Shown here: piece by piece, positions 16,261 through 24,183 of the stretch
How positions within the stretch are numbered: the stretch's first letter is position 1
How the letters are laid out: each line of letters starts with the position of its first letter
Virus record (IMG/VR): IMGVR_UViG_3300027842_000093
Span: 1-64,000 of that record
Length of the DNA: 64,000 bases
Direction: 5' to 3' (one strand)
Source: a virus
The notes under the pieces: generated by a model
The model's input: only the letters and a program-made list of their open reading frames with translations
Told to the model about the DNA's origin: nothing
Database searches by the model: none
Program-made: the position numbers and the translations under genes

Positions 16261-17322
16261 TTGGAGCGCAAACTTGCATCGATACAGAAAGTAGCCGACA
16301 TTCTTTCACACGAGAATGCAGACAAGCTTGAGATTTGTAAAATTCTTGGTTGGAATGCCGTTGTATTAAAGGGACAATTCAAGAAGGACGAGCTTGTAGT
16401 GTACGTAGAGACGGATGCAGTTCTTCCTGAAGGCCGACCTGAATGGGAATTTATGCGGGAAAGACATTTCAGAGTGAAGACAATCCGCTTGCGCGGGGTT
16501 GTTTCGCAAGGGTTGGTATTTCCACTTACGATTCTACCACCACCTGTTTATGGACCAGAAGAAGTTTTGGGAAGTTCCACTGGTATTACAACTTCCATTA
16601 GACAAATTTCTGGGTATTTTCAAGGGCAGGATGTTACCGAACTCCTGGGGATAACGAAGTACGAACCCTACGTACCTGCCCAACTTGCTGGAAAGGTGAA
16701 AGGTTCCTTCCCAGGTTTCCTACGCAAGACAGATGAAACTCGGATTCAAACTGTGCCGGACGTTCTCATTCGCCATGCTGGAAAGTTGTTTTACATTACG
16801 GAAAAGCTTGATGGAACCTCAGCCACCTATTTCCTGAACAACGGAACCTTTGGTGTTTGCTCCAGGAACTTGGAACTTTCAGAGGACGATTCCAACATTT
16901 ACTGGAAGGTAGCAAAGTCCTTAAACTTGCAAGAGCGCCTGGCTAAATTGGGTGGCAACTTCGCAATTCAAGGGGAGCTTGTTGGAAATGGAATTCAAAA
17001 GAACAAATACAATTTGCCGGATGTGAAGTTTTTTCTGTTCAACATCTTCGATATCGACAAGCAAGCTTATTTGAATTATGACGATTTCAGACAGGCAGCT
17101 AAAGTTTTGGAATTAGAAACGGTTCCCGTTGTTTCAATAATGGCACTGCGACATACAGTTGAGGAGTTGGTTGAACTTTCTAAGGGACAGAGCGCATTGA
17201 ATAAAAATACACAGCGAGAAGGAATTATTTGGCGAACGATGGTAGAAGATACGGATGTTGAGTTGGGTCGTTTATCTTTTAAAATTATCAACCCTGAATT
17301 TCTTTTAAAATTCGATGAATAA
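16261..17322 (+). CDS. RNA ligase, DraRnl (DRB0094)-type
   Basis: 353 residues with a TTG start behind GGAGG. The N-terminal 150 residues form the OB-type domain typical of DraRnl. The nucleotidyltransferase core carries EKLDGTS with the AMP-accepting Lys182, then IQGELVGNGIQ and EGIIWR. It would seal RNA nicks with ATP. The window has a second ligase of the T4 Rnl1 type at 38676 and a kinase at 45881, so this belongs to an RNA-repair set. Confidence 0.88.
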   Translation: MERKLASIQKVADILSHENADKLEICKILGWNAVVLKGQFKKDELVVYVETDAVLPEGRPEWEFMRERHFRVKTIRLRGVVSQGLVFPLTILPPPVYGPEEVLGSSTGITTSIRQISGYFQGQDVTELLGITKYEPYVPAQLAGKVKGSFPGFLRKTDETRIQTVPDVLIRHAGKLFYITEKLDGTSATYFLNNGTFGVCSRNLELSEDDSNIYWKVAKSLNLQERLAKLGGNFAIQGELVGNGIQKNKYNLPDVKFFLFNIFDIDKQAYLNYDDFRQAAKVLELETVPVVSIMALRHTVEELVELSKGQSALNKNTQREGIIWRTMVEDTDVELGRLSFKIINPEFLLKFDE

Positions 17323-17644
17323 CGGCCCAGTAAAAACAGTTGTTGTACAACAAGGGTTTCCTCATACTGGCCCTCTTACAATTTATCCTGCTTATTCTTA
17401 CAGCACTGTTACAGTAACTGAAATAGTACCAGTATCTAGTGAGAAATATTTATACAACATTATTTCGTGGTGGAACATTCGGCCTTGTAAATACTGTAAA
17501 AAAGTATTTTCCAAGCACAATGAATATACAAGGGGATGTGGGGAATTCGAAGAGAACTCAAATTTGTTTTGGAAAACTTCTTATGAACCGATGGATGCGT
17601 TGAGCTTCATAGAGCACTTAGCCAAGGAAAAGGGTCTTGTATGA
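17315..17644 (+). CDS. zinc-head/DNL-tail protein with N-terminal extension
   Basis: 109 residues, overlapping the ligase gene by eight bases. An unusual 45-residue Val/Thr/Tyr-rich start precedes CKYCKKVFSKH...C; the end is MDALSFIEHLAKEKGLV, a variant with Ala for Asn. Its stop overlaps the next ATG. Confidence 0.72.
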   Translation: MNNGPVKTVVVQQGFPHTGPLTIYPAYSYSTVTVTEIVPVSSEKYLYNIISWWNIRPCKYCKKVFSKHNEYTRGCGEFEENSNLFWKTSYEPMDALSFIEHLAKEKGLV

Positions 17645-17946
17645 ACTGGGCCGAACTAGAAAACTTTGCGGAGTATGACAGGGAGCTTCCTTGTTTCATT
17701 TGTAAGCAGCCAGCCAAGCCGACGGTTGCTGGCGGTAACTGGAAATGCCATTCGTGCAATCATTTATTCAGAGAGGATGGAACCAAACCAGAAATGGAAT
17801 GTTTCTGTAAAGTTTGCGCTTCAGCGCACGACCCTTTAAAAGGCAAGACAAAAGGCAAGAAAGCCGAATTGCAATTGCCAGAAAAGAATAAAAAATCTCA
17901 GCTTCGGAAGGCGAAGGTACGAAAGAATAAACGTTCAGGTAACTGA
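17641..17946 (+). CDS. double zinc-ribbon protein
   Basis: 101 residues. CFIC...CHSC and CFCKVC make two CxxC-type ribbons; the last 35 residues are Lys-rich. It probably binds nucleic acid. It is followed by a strong hairpin. Confidence 0.62.
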   Translation: MNWAELENFAEYDRELPCFICKQPAKPTVAGGNWKCHSCNHLFREDGTKPEMECFCKVCASAHDPLKGKTKGKKAELQLPEKNKKSQLRKAKVRKNKRSGN

Positions 17947-17954
17947 ACGTACTC

Positions 17955-17989
17955 AGCTAGAGGGTTGAACCCTCCCTCGCCCTCTAGCT
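17955..17989 (+). terminator. strong intergenic hairpin, possible terminator or processing site
   Basis: A perfect 10-bp inverted repeat, AGCTAGAGGG (17955-17964) with CCCTCTAGCT (17980-17989) and a 15-nt loop; the loop side can also pair as GAGGG/CCCTC. The run after it is AATTTTA, not a clean T tract, so termination is uncertain. Confidence 0.5.
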
Positions 17990-17997
17990 ACAATTTT

Positions 17998-18243
17998 ATG
18001 AAACGACCAGATTCAGTTAAGTGTGAGAATTGTATGTTTTCCAGACCTGAAGACGGCGAAATCCTACGTTGTAAAAGATTTCCCCCTGTTATGTTTCCAG
18101 AAGGCCAAAATTTTAGTTGGAAACATCCATGGGTGAATCCAAATAGTTATTGTGGAGAATATCTTCCAGCTAACAATCTAGACGGTATCGAATGGGTAAC
18201 ATGGAAGAAAGGACTGCTTGAAGATGGACAAGTGCAAAAGTAA
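17998..18243 (+). CDS. Cys-containing protein with divergent DNL-like tail
   Basis: 81 residues. CENCMF...CKRFPP...YCGEY is a CxxC...C...C pattern seen in small phage proteins. The end, NNLDGIEWVTWKKGLL, is a weak version of the tail. No ribosome site is visible; the ATG follows CAATTTT directly after the hairpin. Confidence 0.6.
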   Translation: MKRPDSVKCENCMFSRPEDGEILRCKRFPPVMFPEGQNFSWKHPWVNPNSYCGEYLPANNLDGIEWVTWKKGLLEDGQVQK

Positions 18244-18499
18244 TATCGTTTGGAAATTTGGACCCCTCTTCAAAGCTTACGGGGATCATTTTTATTTGAT
18301 TGAAGAAGTTTATCAAGTTTTGGCGCACATAATTAGTTTGGAGAGTCCGTTCATTTTAGTGAAACGTTGCCAGAATTGTAGAGAGAGAAAAGATATCGTA
18401 AACGTAAGTGGGGATGAATTGGAAGAGTTGGTTAAGGAATTCCCAATGGCTTTTAATCGAGATACGCTGAGAGTGTTGAAAAATGAATTACCCGAGTGA
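18224..18499 (+). CDS. hypothetical protein with CxxC
   Basis: 91 residues starting inside the preceding gene. It contains RCQNCRERK in the middle and a helical end. ATG 18224 is preferred over the TTG six bases upstream. Not recognised. Confidence 0.58.
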   Translation: MDKCKSNIVWKFGPLFKAYGDHFYLIEEVYQVLAHIISLESPFILVKRCQNCRERKDIVNVSGDELEELVKEFPMAFNRDTLRVLKNELPE

Positions 18500-18662
18500 T
18501 TGGCTGTGTATCTGTGGGCACAAGCAAAAACATCATGCAGGATGCCCTGATGGGCGTTATTATGGTTGTTTCTTTCTTTTTGATGGGTGTACCCAGTTCA
18601 AACCAATAGACAACCTCACTTACGTGGAGAAATTAGCCGATGCTAGAACAGCCGATTTGTAA
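18483..18662 (+). CDS. zinc-head/DNL-tail small protein
   Basis: 59 residues. The head is CICGHKQKHH with later C residues; the end, IDNLTYVEKLADARTADL, has lost the KGLV finish. It overlaps both neighbours by 17 to 23 bases. Confidence 0.72.
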   Translation: MNYPSDWLCICGHKQKHHAGCPDGRYYGCFFLFDGCTQFKPIDNLTYVEKLADARTADL

Positions 18663-18807
18663 ACTGTGTGGGCATACTTTCAGGGAACATCAATGTGATG
18701 AACTTGGAATCTGGTGGTGTGAAGCATATGGGGATTGCGCCTGTGATAATTTTTACCCAGACAGCGACAATAGAAGTGAGCAGTTTGACAAGTTCAACTT
18801 GAATTAA
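18640..18807 (+). CDS. zinc-head protein with decayed tail
   Basis: 55 residues. CKLCGHTFREHQC then CAC is a full family head, but after FYPDSDN the tail is replaced by RSEQFDKFNLN. It is useful as a natural example of the head without the tail. Confidence 0.65.
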   Translation: MLEQPICKLCGHTFREHQCDELGIWWCEAYGDCACDNFYPDSDNRSEQFDKFNLN

Positions 18808-18818
18808 AAGAGGATAAA

Positions 18819-18974
18819 ATGACAAAGAAACAATTGACACTTGAAGACTTGGAACCCCAGTACCGCGCATTCTGCGAGAATGTAAAAGCCGTGAAGCAGA
18901 ATACGTATTGGCGCACTGCATTTAATAAAATTGGTAAGGATGCCCATGGCAAAGAAGAAAAAGAAAATCAATAA
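18819..18974 (+). CDS. small hypothetical protein
   Basis: 51 residues behind AGGATAAA: LTLEDLEPQYRAFCENV. Its 3' end overlaps the next gene by 29 bases. Not recognised. Confidence 0.55.
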   Translation: MTKKQLTLEDLEPQYRAFCENVKAVKQNTYWRTAFNKIGKDAHGKEEKENQ

Positions 18975-19404
18975 AATTCACATTCCTGTTATCGGGAAGT
19001 ACATCGACACCCCCACCAAAGCTGAGGTGGGAGTGATATTTTTTATCGATGATATTAGGGAATACAAATTGTCCGGTGGTGGCCTTCCATCCGTAACGTT
19101 AAAAAGCTGTCGATTTCAATTACGGGTTGCGGAAGTGAAACGTAAGAAAAAATTTTACAATAAACTGCAACCCCTTATCGCTTTATCCGATGCCAGAGAC
19201 TTGGACCAGCCCCAGTCTGCCTATCAAATTCCTCTTTCGTTTGGACTACTCAAGCTGCGTAAAAATAAGAAACGACAATTCGTGTTGATTCAGTCGGCCA
19301 ACCAATTTTACGCAAGCGATTTAATTAACGTGTTGGCAGTGGTAGTTGACAATTTGTTGTACGTTGACTTGGTAAATAAATTAAAGAACAGCCTTGAAAA
19401 GTAA
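18946..19404 (+). CDS. hypothetical protein
   Basis: 152 residues with a Lys-rich start, then a beta-rich body (HIPVIGKYIDTP). ATG 18946 has AAGGA six bases upstream; an ATG at 18940 is also possible. Not recognised. Confidence 0.6.
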   Translation: MAKKKKKINKIHIPVIGKYIDTPTKAEVGVIFFIDDIREYKLSGGGLPSVTLKSCRFQLRVAEVKRKKKFYNKLQPLIALSDARDLDQPQSAYQIPLSFGLLKLRKNKKRQFVLIQSANQFYASDLINVLAVVVDNLLYVDLVNKLKNSLEK

Positions 19405-19422
19405 GGGAACTTGTAGTATAAT
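19394..19422 (+). promoter_or_regulatory. sigma-70 promoter, TATAAT class
   Basis: TTGAAA (19394-19399), 17-bp spacer, TATAAT (19417-19422). GGGGAGG follows at 19432. The -35 lies inside the preceding gene. Confidence 0.8.
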
Positions 19423-19442
19423 TGTAACAAAGGGGAGGCACA

Positions 19443-19694
19443 ATGAAACGCTTTTTGCTTGGAATTATAGTGGGGTTGGTTTTGGGATGGGTGACAGTGC
19501 CATTCCTCGTAGCTTCTTTTTCAATTTCCCAAAGTGATGGAGCAACAGGTGGTTTTGTAAGCGATGATGAACCAAACATTCGCACGTACAAAGATTATTT
19601 GAAACAGATGTTGAAAGAGATTCGAGAAGTGAACACCCACCTCAAGAACGTTGAAGCAAACACATTTGCGGTGAAAGAAAAACTGAAAGCCTAA
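19443..19694 (+). CDS. membrane-anchored coiled-coil protein
   Basis: 83 residues. One N-terminal membrane segment (FLLGIIVGLVLGWVTVPFLV) is followed by a helical end (LKQMLKEIREVNTHLKNVEA). It could be an envelope or lysis accessory protein, but there is no direct evidence. Confidence 0.65.
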   Translation: MKRFLLGIIVGLVLGWVTVPFLVASFSISQSDGATGGFVSDDEPNIRTYKDYLKQMLKEIREVNTHLKNVEANTFAVKEKLKA

Positions 19695-19704
19695 AAGGAG
19701 ACAC

Positions 19705-19938
19705 ATGACAGATTCTAAATGGAATTTTATTGCAGTAGGTGTGGCAGGGTTAGGCGCTTTTCTTTCCGCTCTTTCACATGCTGGGATTCCTCTCCTTCTT
19801 AATTTGTTTTTCGTTGTGCTTAACTGGTATGCAGGAGCAGATAAAAGAAAGATGGAAGAGGTGGCATTGATAGCGGAGTACGAGATAGCGAAGGCTGAAG
19901 CAGACAAAGATACAAATGAAGAGACTGATGCCCACTAA
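19705..19938 (+). CDS. small membrane protein
   Basis: 77 residues with a hydrophobic first half (two segments up to about residue 43) and an acidic cytosolic-like tail. AAGGAG lies upstream. Function unknown. Confidence 0.62.
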   Translation: MTDSKWNFIAVGVAGLGAFLSALSHAGIPLLLNLFFVVLNWYAGADKRKMEEVALIAEYEIAKAEADKDTNEETDAH

Positions 19939-20122
19939 GAAGAAAAAGTACCAGGGGCGTATTACAATCGAACCTGTCGAGCCAAACAATATTTGCCTGA
20001 CCTGCAATCATAGTTGGGAAAGTCACGACCATCACGGAAGTAGAATGTGTTGTGAGGCGGATATAAATGACGCAGGGTACCTCATCGCCATGTGCCATTG
20101 TAAAGCGTTTAAGGAGAAATAA
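19916..20122 (+). CDS. zinc-head protein without tail
   Basis: 68 residues (or 64 if the ATG at 19928 is used). CLTCNHSWESHDHHG, then CC and CHCKAF, follows the family head; it stops right after KAFKEK, where the tail would begin. It overlaps the gene before by 23 bases. Its end (AAGGAGAAATAAA) carries the ribosome site of the next gene. Confidence 0.65.
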   Translation: MKRLMPTKKKKYQGRITIEPVEPNNICLTCNHSWESHDHHGSRMCCEADINDAGYLIAMCHCKAFKEK

Positions 20123-20123
20123 A

Positions 20124-20324
20124 ATGACGAAAGAAGAGTTGTTTGCCCAAGGCTGGGAACTTATTTATTCAGACCCAAGTAGTGTAGCTGGATGGGGGAA
20201 GTGGGTTGTACATTTGCAGCATCAATCGGGCCGCAGGGTGAATGGGTACGGTACAGACGAAAGTGCGGCCATGAGTGAAGCTATGGAAACGATTAACAAA
20301 CCGTTGGAGGATACAAAGAAATGA
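20124..20324 (+). CDS. small hypothetical protein
   Basis: 66 residues. MTKEELFAQGWELIY...WVVHLQHQSGRRVNGYGTDE with a final helix is a beta-sheet/helix pattern common in small phage proteins. ATG 20124 has AAGGAG upstream. Not recognised. Confidence 0.62.
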   Translation: MTKEELFAQGWELIYSDPSSVAGWGKWVVHLQHQSGRRVNGYGTDESAAMSEAMETINKPLEDTKK

Positions 20325-20572
20325 AATTCTTAAAAACATATTGGGCACAAATTACTGGAATCCTTACAATCCTCGCTTTGCTGTTCGGATGGTGCTGGCG
20401 GTTGGCAAGCAAGTTTGATTCTATCGTTTCGACCGTTAATCAAAATTCTGCACGGTTGGACGACCACGATAAAATGTTGGAAGAACATGATGCCGCTTTG
20501 GATGAGCACGACCACAGGTTGATACCGCTGGAGACGAAAGAAGAATTGCGTGAGCGAGGATTAATGAAATGA
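20321..20572 (+). CDS. membrane-anchored heptad-repeat protein
   Basis: 83 residues. One membrane segment (ITGILTILALLFGWCW) precedes a clear heptad repeat, RLDDHDKMLEEHDAALDEHD. The layout resembles small holin-accessory or XhlA-like proteins, but I cannot assign lysis function. Confidence 0.62.
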   Translation: MKFLKTYWAQITGILTILALLFGWCWRLASKFDSIVSTVNQNSARLDDHDKMLEEHDAALDEHDHRLIPLETKEELRERGLMK

Positions 20573-21012
20573 GCCCAGATAAAGACGCGGCACTTGTAAA
20601 AGACTTCCCCCACTTGTTTGGGGATAGAAGTGCTCCAATGAACCAGACGGCGATGTGTTGGGGCTTTGAGTGCTCCGATGGTTGGGAGCCATTAATACGT
20701 AGGGCGGCTGAGAAGTTAGAGCCCTTGATTGTTCAATGGATAGACGAGCGGATTAAAAACGGAGAAACAGAACAGCTAGAAATGTATGGATTTCCAAGAG
20801 CAAGTCAAATCAAAGAAAAGTTTGGGACACTAAGATTCTACTTAACAGTTGGAACTGATGAAATGCACAAGATTGTTTCCAAAGCTGAAAAAAAATCTGC
20901 AAAGATTTGTGAACAATGCGGAGCTAAAGGCAAGTTGAGAGGAACTGGTTGGGTTTTCACGATGTGCAACAAGTGTTGGAAGAAACATAAGGTTGAACGT
21001 GGAATCAAATAA
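20569..21012 (+). CDS. conserved phage protein with C-terminal zinc site
   Basis: 147 residues. CWGFECSDGWEPLI, QIKEKFGTLRFYL and CEQCGAKGKLRGTGWVFTMC match a widespread phage/prophage protein of unknown function with a C-terminal zinc ribbon. It starts as ATGA on the previous stop. Confidence 0.7.
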   Translation: MSPDKDAALVKDFPHLFGDRSAPMNQTAMCWGFECSDGWEPLIRRAAEKLEPLIVQWIDERIKNGETEQLEMYGFPRASQIKEKFGTLRFYLTVGTDEMHKIVSKAEKKSAKICEQCGAKGKLRGTGWVFTMCNKCWKKHKVERGIK

Positions 21013-21187
21013 TCCAAAATGTATTTGTGGGCACGAAAAGGCCATACACACATCTTGGGTTGAGAGATGTGTTGCTTATGACGAAGCATCTGGATTTTTT
21101 GAGCCCAAAGATTGTGAGTGCAAAAGTTTCAAACTCGACAACCTCTCTTACATTGAAGCGTTGGCTAAAGAGAGGAACTTGGTATGA
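20999..21187 (+). CDS. zinc-head/DNL-tail small protein
   Basis: 62 residues. GTG 20999 follows AAGG; a TTG at 20993 is an alternative. The head is CICGHEKAIH...C...CECKSF; the end is LDNLSYIEALAKERNLV. Confidence 0.75.
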   Translation: MESNNPKCICGHEKAIHTSWVERCVAYDEASGFFEPKDCECKSFKLDNLSYIEALAKERNLV

Positions 21188-21552
21188 ACGAACCTGTTGA
21201 ACCCAAATTTCAATTGGGGGATTTTGCACGTAACACGATTCATGGGCACATTTCTTTCCTGTACAAACGTGATTCGAATACCCCCATTTATTTTGATGGG
21301 TTGGTAATTGACGTTTCTAAAATTACTGATGAGTGGCCAAAAGGATACAGACAGGTTGGAATGGTAAGAGTAGAAGTTGACGGCGAATTAGAAAAGGTAG
21401 AACCAACCCTTCCGCTGATAACCTGGGCTAAGGGATTTTTAAACAATTTGAATTTACAGCAGTACCAACAACTGGACAACCTTTCGTATATTGAGTTGTT
21501 GTACAAACTAAATGAGCAAGAAAAGGCACTGAAAAATGAAAACCCCGTATAA
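21184..21552 (+). CDS. protein with DNL tail on a non-zinc body
   Basis: 122 residues. A beta-rich body (FQLGDFARNTIHGHISFLY...GLVIDVSKI) has no zinc head. LDNLSYIELLYKLNEQ lies near the C-terminus, followed by ten more residues. Not recognised apart from the tail. Confidence 0.65.
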   Translation: MNEPVEPKFQLGDFARNTIHGHISFLYKRDSNTPIYFDGLVIDVSKITDEWPKGYRQVGMVRVEVDGELEKVEPTLPLITWAKGFLNNLNLQQYQQLDNLSYIELLYKLNEQEKALKNENPV

Positions 21553-21826
21553 CGCGATAAGAAACATTTTTATTCAAAGCAGTTTAACTGACGTATTGAT
21601 GGAACAAAAAGTCCAGTCTTTAGGGAAGAATTTTATGTACGCAGGAGAGTTGCGTTATTGGTTTTGGCGGTACGTTTACATGAAAGACATTACAAAGAAA
21701 ACCCTCACCCACCATTTGCTCAAAGGGGGATTTGACAATTTAACGGTGATAGAGATTGTCAACGCTTTAAATGGTACTCGTGAGATTGTAAAAGAGCTTT
21801 TAAAAGATGCTGAAGGGGCAAAATGA
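21536..21826 (+). CDS. helical protein with DNL-like segment
   Basis: 96 residues overlapping the gene before by 17 bases. GGFDNLTVIEIVNALNG occurs about 25 residues before the end and matches the start of the tail only. Not recognised. Confidence 0.6.
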   Translation: MKTPYNAIRNIFIQSSLTDVLMEQKVQSLGKNFMYAGELRYWFWRYVYMKDITKKTLTHHLLKGGFDNLTVIEIVNALNGTREIVKELLKDAEGAK

Positions 21827-22173
21827 AACAAGCAATTTTAATCCGTAAGGATTTAAAATTAAAAATTGGGAAAGCTTGTAGTCAAGCGGCGCATTCTAGT
21901 GTGGGGGCATCCTTGGTCGCTTTCACGCGATTTAAGGGGGTATTTAGTGAATGGGAGTCCCAGGGTCAAAAGAAGGTAGTTCTGGGCTGTAAGAGTGAGC
22001 AGGAGCTTTTAAATGCCTACAATCAGGCGGTTCAGAAGAACATCCCAGCTTATTTGGTCAGGGATGCAGGTTTGACCACTTTCCATGGACAACCAACTAT
22101 TACGTGTTGTGCCATTGGACCCATTGATAACTGGCAAATCGACCCAATTGTTGGGCATTTGAAATTGCTATGA
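21823..22173 (+). CDS. peptidyl-tRNA hydrolase, Pth2 type
   Basis: 116 residues, the usual Pth2 length. ILIRKDLKLKIGKACSQAAH, GQKKVVLGCKSEQELL, RDAGLTTFHGQPT and TCCAIGP follow the Pth2 order throughout. Pth2 frees tRNA from stalled peptidyl-tRNA and is typical of archaea and eukaryotes; a phage copy may rescue tRNA during takeover. It sits among tail-family genes. Confidence 0.88.
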   Translation: MKQAILIRKDLKLKIGKACSQAAHSSVGASLVAFTRFKGVFSEWESQGQKKVVLGCKSEQELLNAYNQAVQKNIPAYLVRDAGLTTFHGQPTITCCAIGPIDNWQIDPIVGHLKLL

Positions 22174-22373
22174 TTGCCGAAATTTGTATTTCGTGCAGTC
22201 ACAAAAGACAGAACCATTTGCCTTACGGAGGTAAGCGTAACATTCTTGTAATGCCATCGCTTGGGGAACATTGGTGCGAACATTGCGTAGGCACTGTAAA
22301 TTCTTTTCACACTTTTAAGTTGGACAACCTTTCATATATCGAAGAGGTAGCGAAAGAAAGAAAACTCGTATGA
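22170..22373 (+). CDS. zinc-head/DNL-tail small protein
   Basis: 67 residues. The head is CISCSHKRQNH with CEHC later; the end is LDNLSYIEEVAKERKLV. ATGA overlaps at both ends. Confidence 0.75.
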   Translation: MIAEICISCSHKRQNHLPYGGKRNILVMPSLGEHWCEHCVGTVNSFHTFKLDNLSYIEEVAKERKLV

Positions 22374-22699
22374 AGAAACGAACAGCAAAAGTTGGCGATT
22401 TTGTAAAATGGATTGGAAGAATACCAGATAATTCTGGGCGATACGGTGTAGTATGCAAAGCTGACCCAGAAGACGACGCCTTTTATAAATACACGATACT
22501 ATGGCTTGGAAATGGAGAAGGCCTCGTAGAATTTAATTCCAGCGGATTCTCTGAGGAATGTAAAAAGATTTCAAAAATGCCAAAGAAGTATTTAAAACGG
22601 ATAGAGAAAGCTTTATTGTTCGCGCTTAACAGTTCACCAGCAACAATTACAAATCTCGATTTTGTAGAGACATTGGCAAAAATAAAAAAATTCATATGA
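22370..22699 (+). CDS. SH3-like protein with DNL-like tail
   Basis: 109 residues. AKVGDFVKWIGRIPDNSGRYGVV looks like a small barrel; the end is a variant tail, ITNLDFVETLAKIKKFI. No zinc head is present. Its stop overlaps the pyrophosphatase start. Confidence 0.65.
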   Translation: MKKRTAKVGDFVKWIGRIPDNSGRYGVVCKADPEDDAFYKYTILWLGNGEGLVEFNSSGFSEECKKISKMPKKYLKRIEKALLFALNSSPATITNLDFVETLAKIKKFI

Positions 22700-23181
22700 A
22701 CTTTGATGCCGTTGTAGAGATTCCGAAAGGTAGTAGAGTGAAATACGAATTTGATGAAAAGGCTCACCGCTTTCGAATCAACCGAGTTTTGCCAAATTCT
22801 GTTTCTTATCCGATCAATTACGGATTTATGCCCAACTCCCTTTCAACCGATGGCGACCCATCTGATATTTTGATTCCTTCTGTTGATGCGCTTGAACAAG
22901 GCTGCATCGTTGAGGTGAGGCCCGTTGGAGTGTTGTACATGATTGATGGAGGAGAAGAGGACCATAAGGTTTTCGCCGTTCCCACATTCGACACGTATTG
23001 GAAAAACATCCACAACATCCACCAAGTACCACCAGATTTGTTGATCGAAATTAAACACTTCTTCAAAATTTATAAACAGCTAGGCGGTAAGAAAGTTAAA
23101 GTGAAGCATTGGGGAAACAGAAGGGAAGCAATTAAACTGCTTAAAAAATCCATCAAGAAGTACAAGAAAGCAAATGGCTAG
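22696..23181 (+). CDS. ppa: inorganic pyrophosphatase
   Basis: 161 residues. VVEIPKGSRVKYEFD, YPINYGFMPNS and the signature DGDPSDIL are clear family I pyrophosphatase motifs. The enzyme hydrolyses PPi made by nucleotide and nucleic-acid synthesis and so pulls DNA replication forward. It is slightly shorter than bacterial enzymes (about 175). Phage copies are uncommon but fit the nucleotide-metabolism genes here. Confidence 0.92.
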   Translation: MNFDAVVEIPKGSRVKYEFDEKAHRFRINRVLPNSVSYPINYGFMPNSLSTDGDPSDILIPSVDALEQGCIVEVRPVGVLYMIDGGEEDHKVFAVPTFDTYWKNIHNIHQVPPDLLIEIKHFFKIYKQLGGKKVKVKHWGNRREAIKLLKKSIKKYKKANG

Positions 23182-23428
23182 ACTCTCCCGCGATTCATAC
23201 ATTCAACTCTTCGATGCCCTTCTTAGTGAAGAGCTTTATTTCAGTTCCGCCTTTGCATCCGAAGCAAACATCCTTGCGGCCACCAAGAGAATGCTGGGCC
23301 GTGCAATAAAGAACGATTGTATTCTTGGGTATTCGGACCTTGTAATTGATCCTGGGCTTAATGTCCATTTTAAAATAACTGATCCTGACAAAGACATAAT
23401 TCAAATTACCCTTCTTTATGGACCTTAA
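23174..23428 (+). CDS. hypothetical protein
   Basis: 84 residues. A helical first half is followed by a beta hairpin (DLVIDPGLNVHFKI). It overlaps both neighbours. Not recognised. Confidence 0.58.
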   Translation: MARLSRDSYIQLFDALLSEELYFSSAFASEANILAATKRMLGRAIKNDCILGYSDLVIDPGLNVHFKITDPDKDIIQITLLYGP

Positions 23429-23693
23429 CGAGCATTTAGAAAAACGTAATAAGGATTTTTCACGATGGATTGAGGATGTCTGCCGTGACTGTAAGCACAA
23501 AAGATTGTTTCACTTATTTAATGAAAGCGATATTACCGACAAGAAATACCTTCACAGCAATTGCAATTTTGTTTTGGAAGTTGGTGGATTTTGTATGTGT
23601 CTAGAATACATGCCATCGGACAATCTCGACTACATAGAAATTCTTGCAAAGAAAAAAGGTTTGATTCCAGACGAAGAGGGGAAAAATGAATAG
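23418..23693 (+). CDS. zinc-head/DNL-tail protein
   Basis: 91 residues with a helical start, then CRDCKHKRLFH...C...CMC; the tail is SDNLDYIEILAKKKGLI followed by PDEEGKNE. Similar in layout to the genes at 25407 and 25802. Confidence 0.73.
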   Translation: MDLNEHLEKRNKDFSRWIEDVCRDCKHKRLFHLFNESDITDKKYLHSNCNFVLEVGGFCMCLEYMPSDNLDYIEILAKKKGLIPDEEGKNE

Positions 23694-24183
23694 TGGAACA
23701 TCAACTTCTGGCCCAAGTGTAAAAATAGGCGAGGGGAGACGGTGGTTTTCTTTGAGAGAACGTTTAGATACTGTAGGTCGTTATTTCGGTTTGGGATATT
23801 TCTTTGCGTTGCCAATTGTTGTTGCATTTCTTTCCATAAAATCCGCGCTGGCTATTTTAGCTGTAGAAGCATTGGGGTATTACATTGGAATGATGATTTA
23901 CGAATTCGATAAGTGGTATAATTATAGGACGATGGGAGAGAAGCTAGAAGGCGAAGAAGAATGGTGTGAACCTTTAACGGAATCACGAAGAATTTTGAAA
24001 CGGTTTAATTACTTCAGATACAAATACGGTATTTCCCTCGACGATGTTTTTTTATTTTTGGACCGCCCTGAAATACCAATCAGAGATAATTTGGATTGGA
24101 TAGAACTCGTAAGTATTGTAAACGACCTTAGCTTGCACGTTGGGCAGCGATTTGATGAAGATGACACGAAAGGGAACGAATAA
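23686..24183 (+). CDS. membrane protein with DNL-type segment
   Basis: 165 residues. Two membrane segments lie at about 36-72. RDNLDWIELVSIVNDL sits about 20 residues before the end. The same variant (DNLDYLEWVSLVNEL) ends the membrane protein at 41937, so the two form a subgroup. Confidence 0.65.
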   Translation: MNSGTSTSGPSVKIGEGRRWFSLRERLDTVGRYFGLGYFFALPIVVAFLSIKSALAILAVEALGYYIGMMIYEFDKWYNYRTMGEKLEGEEEWCEPLTESRRILKRFNYFRYKYGISLDDVFLFLDRPEIPIRDNLDWIELVSIVNDLSLHVGQRFDEDDTKGNE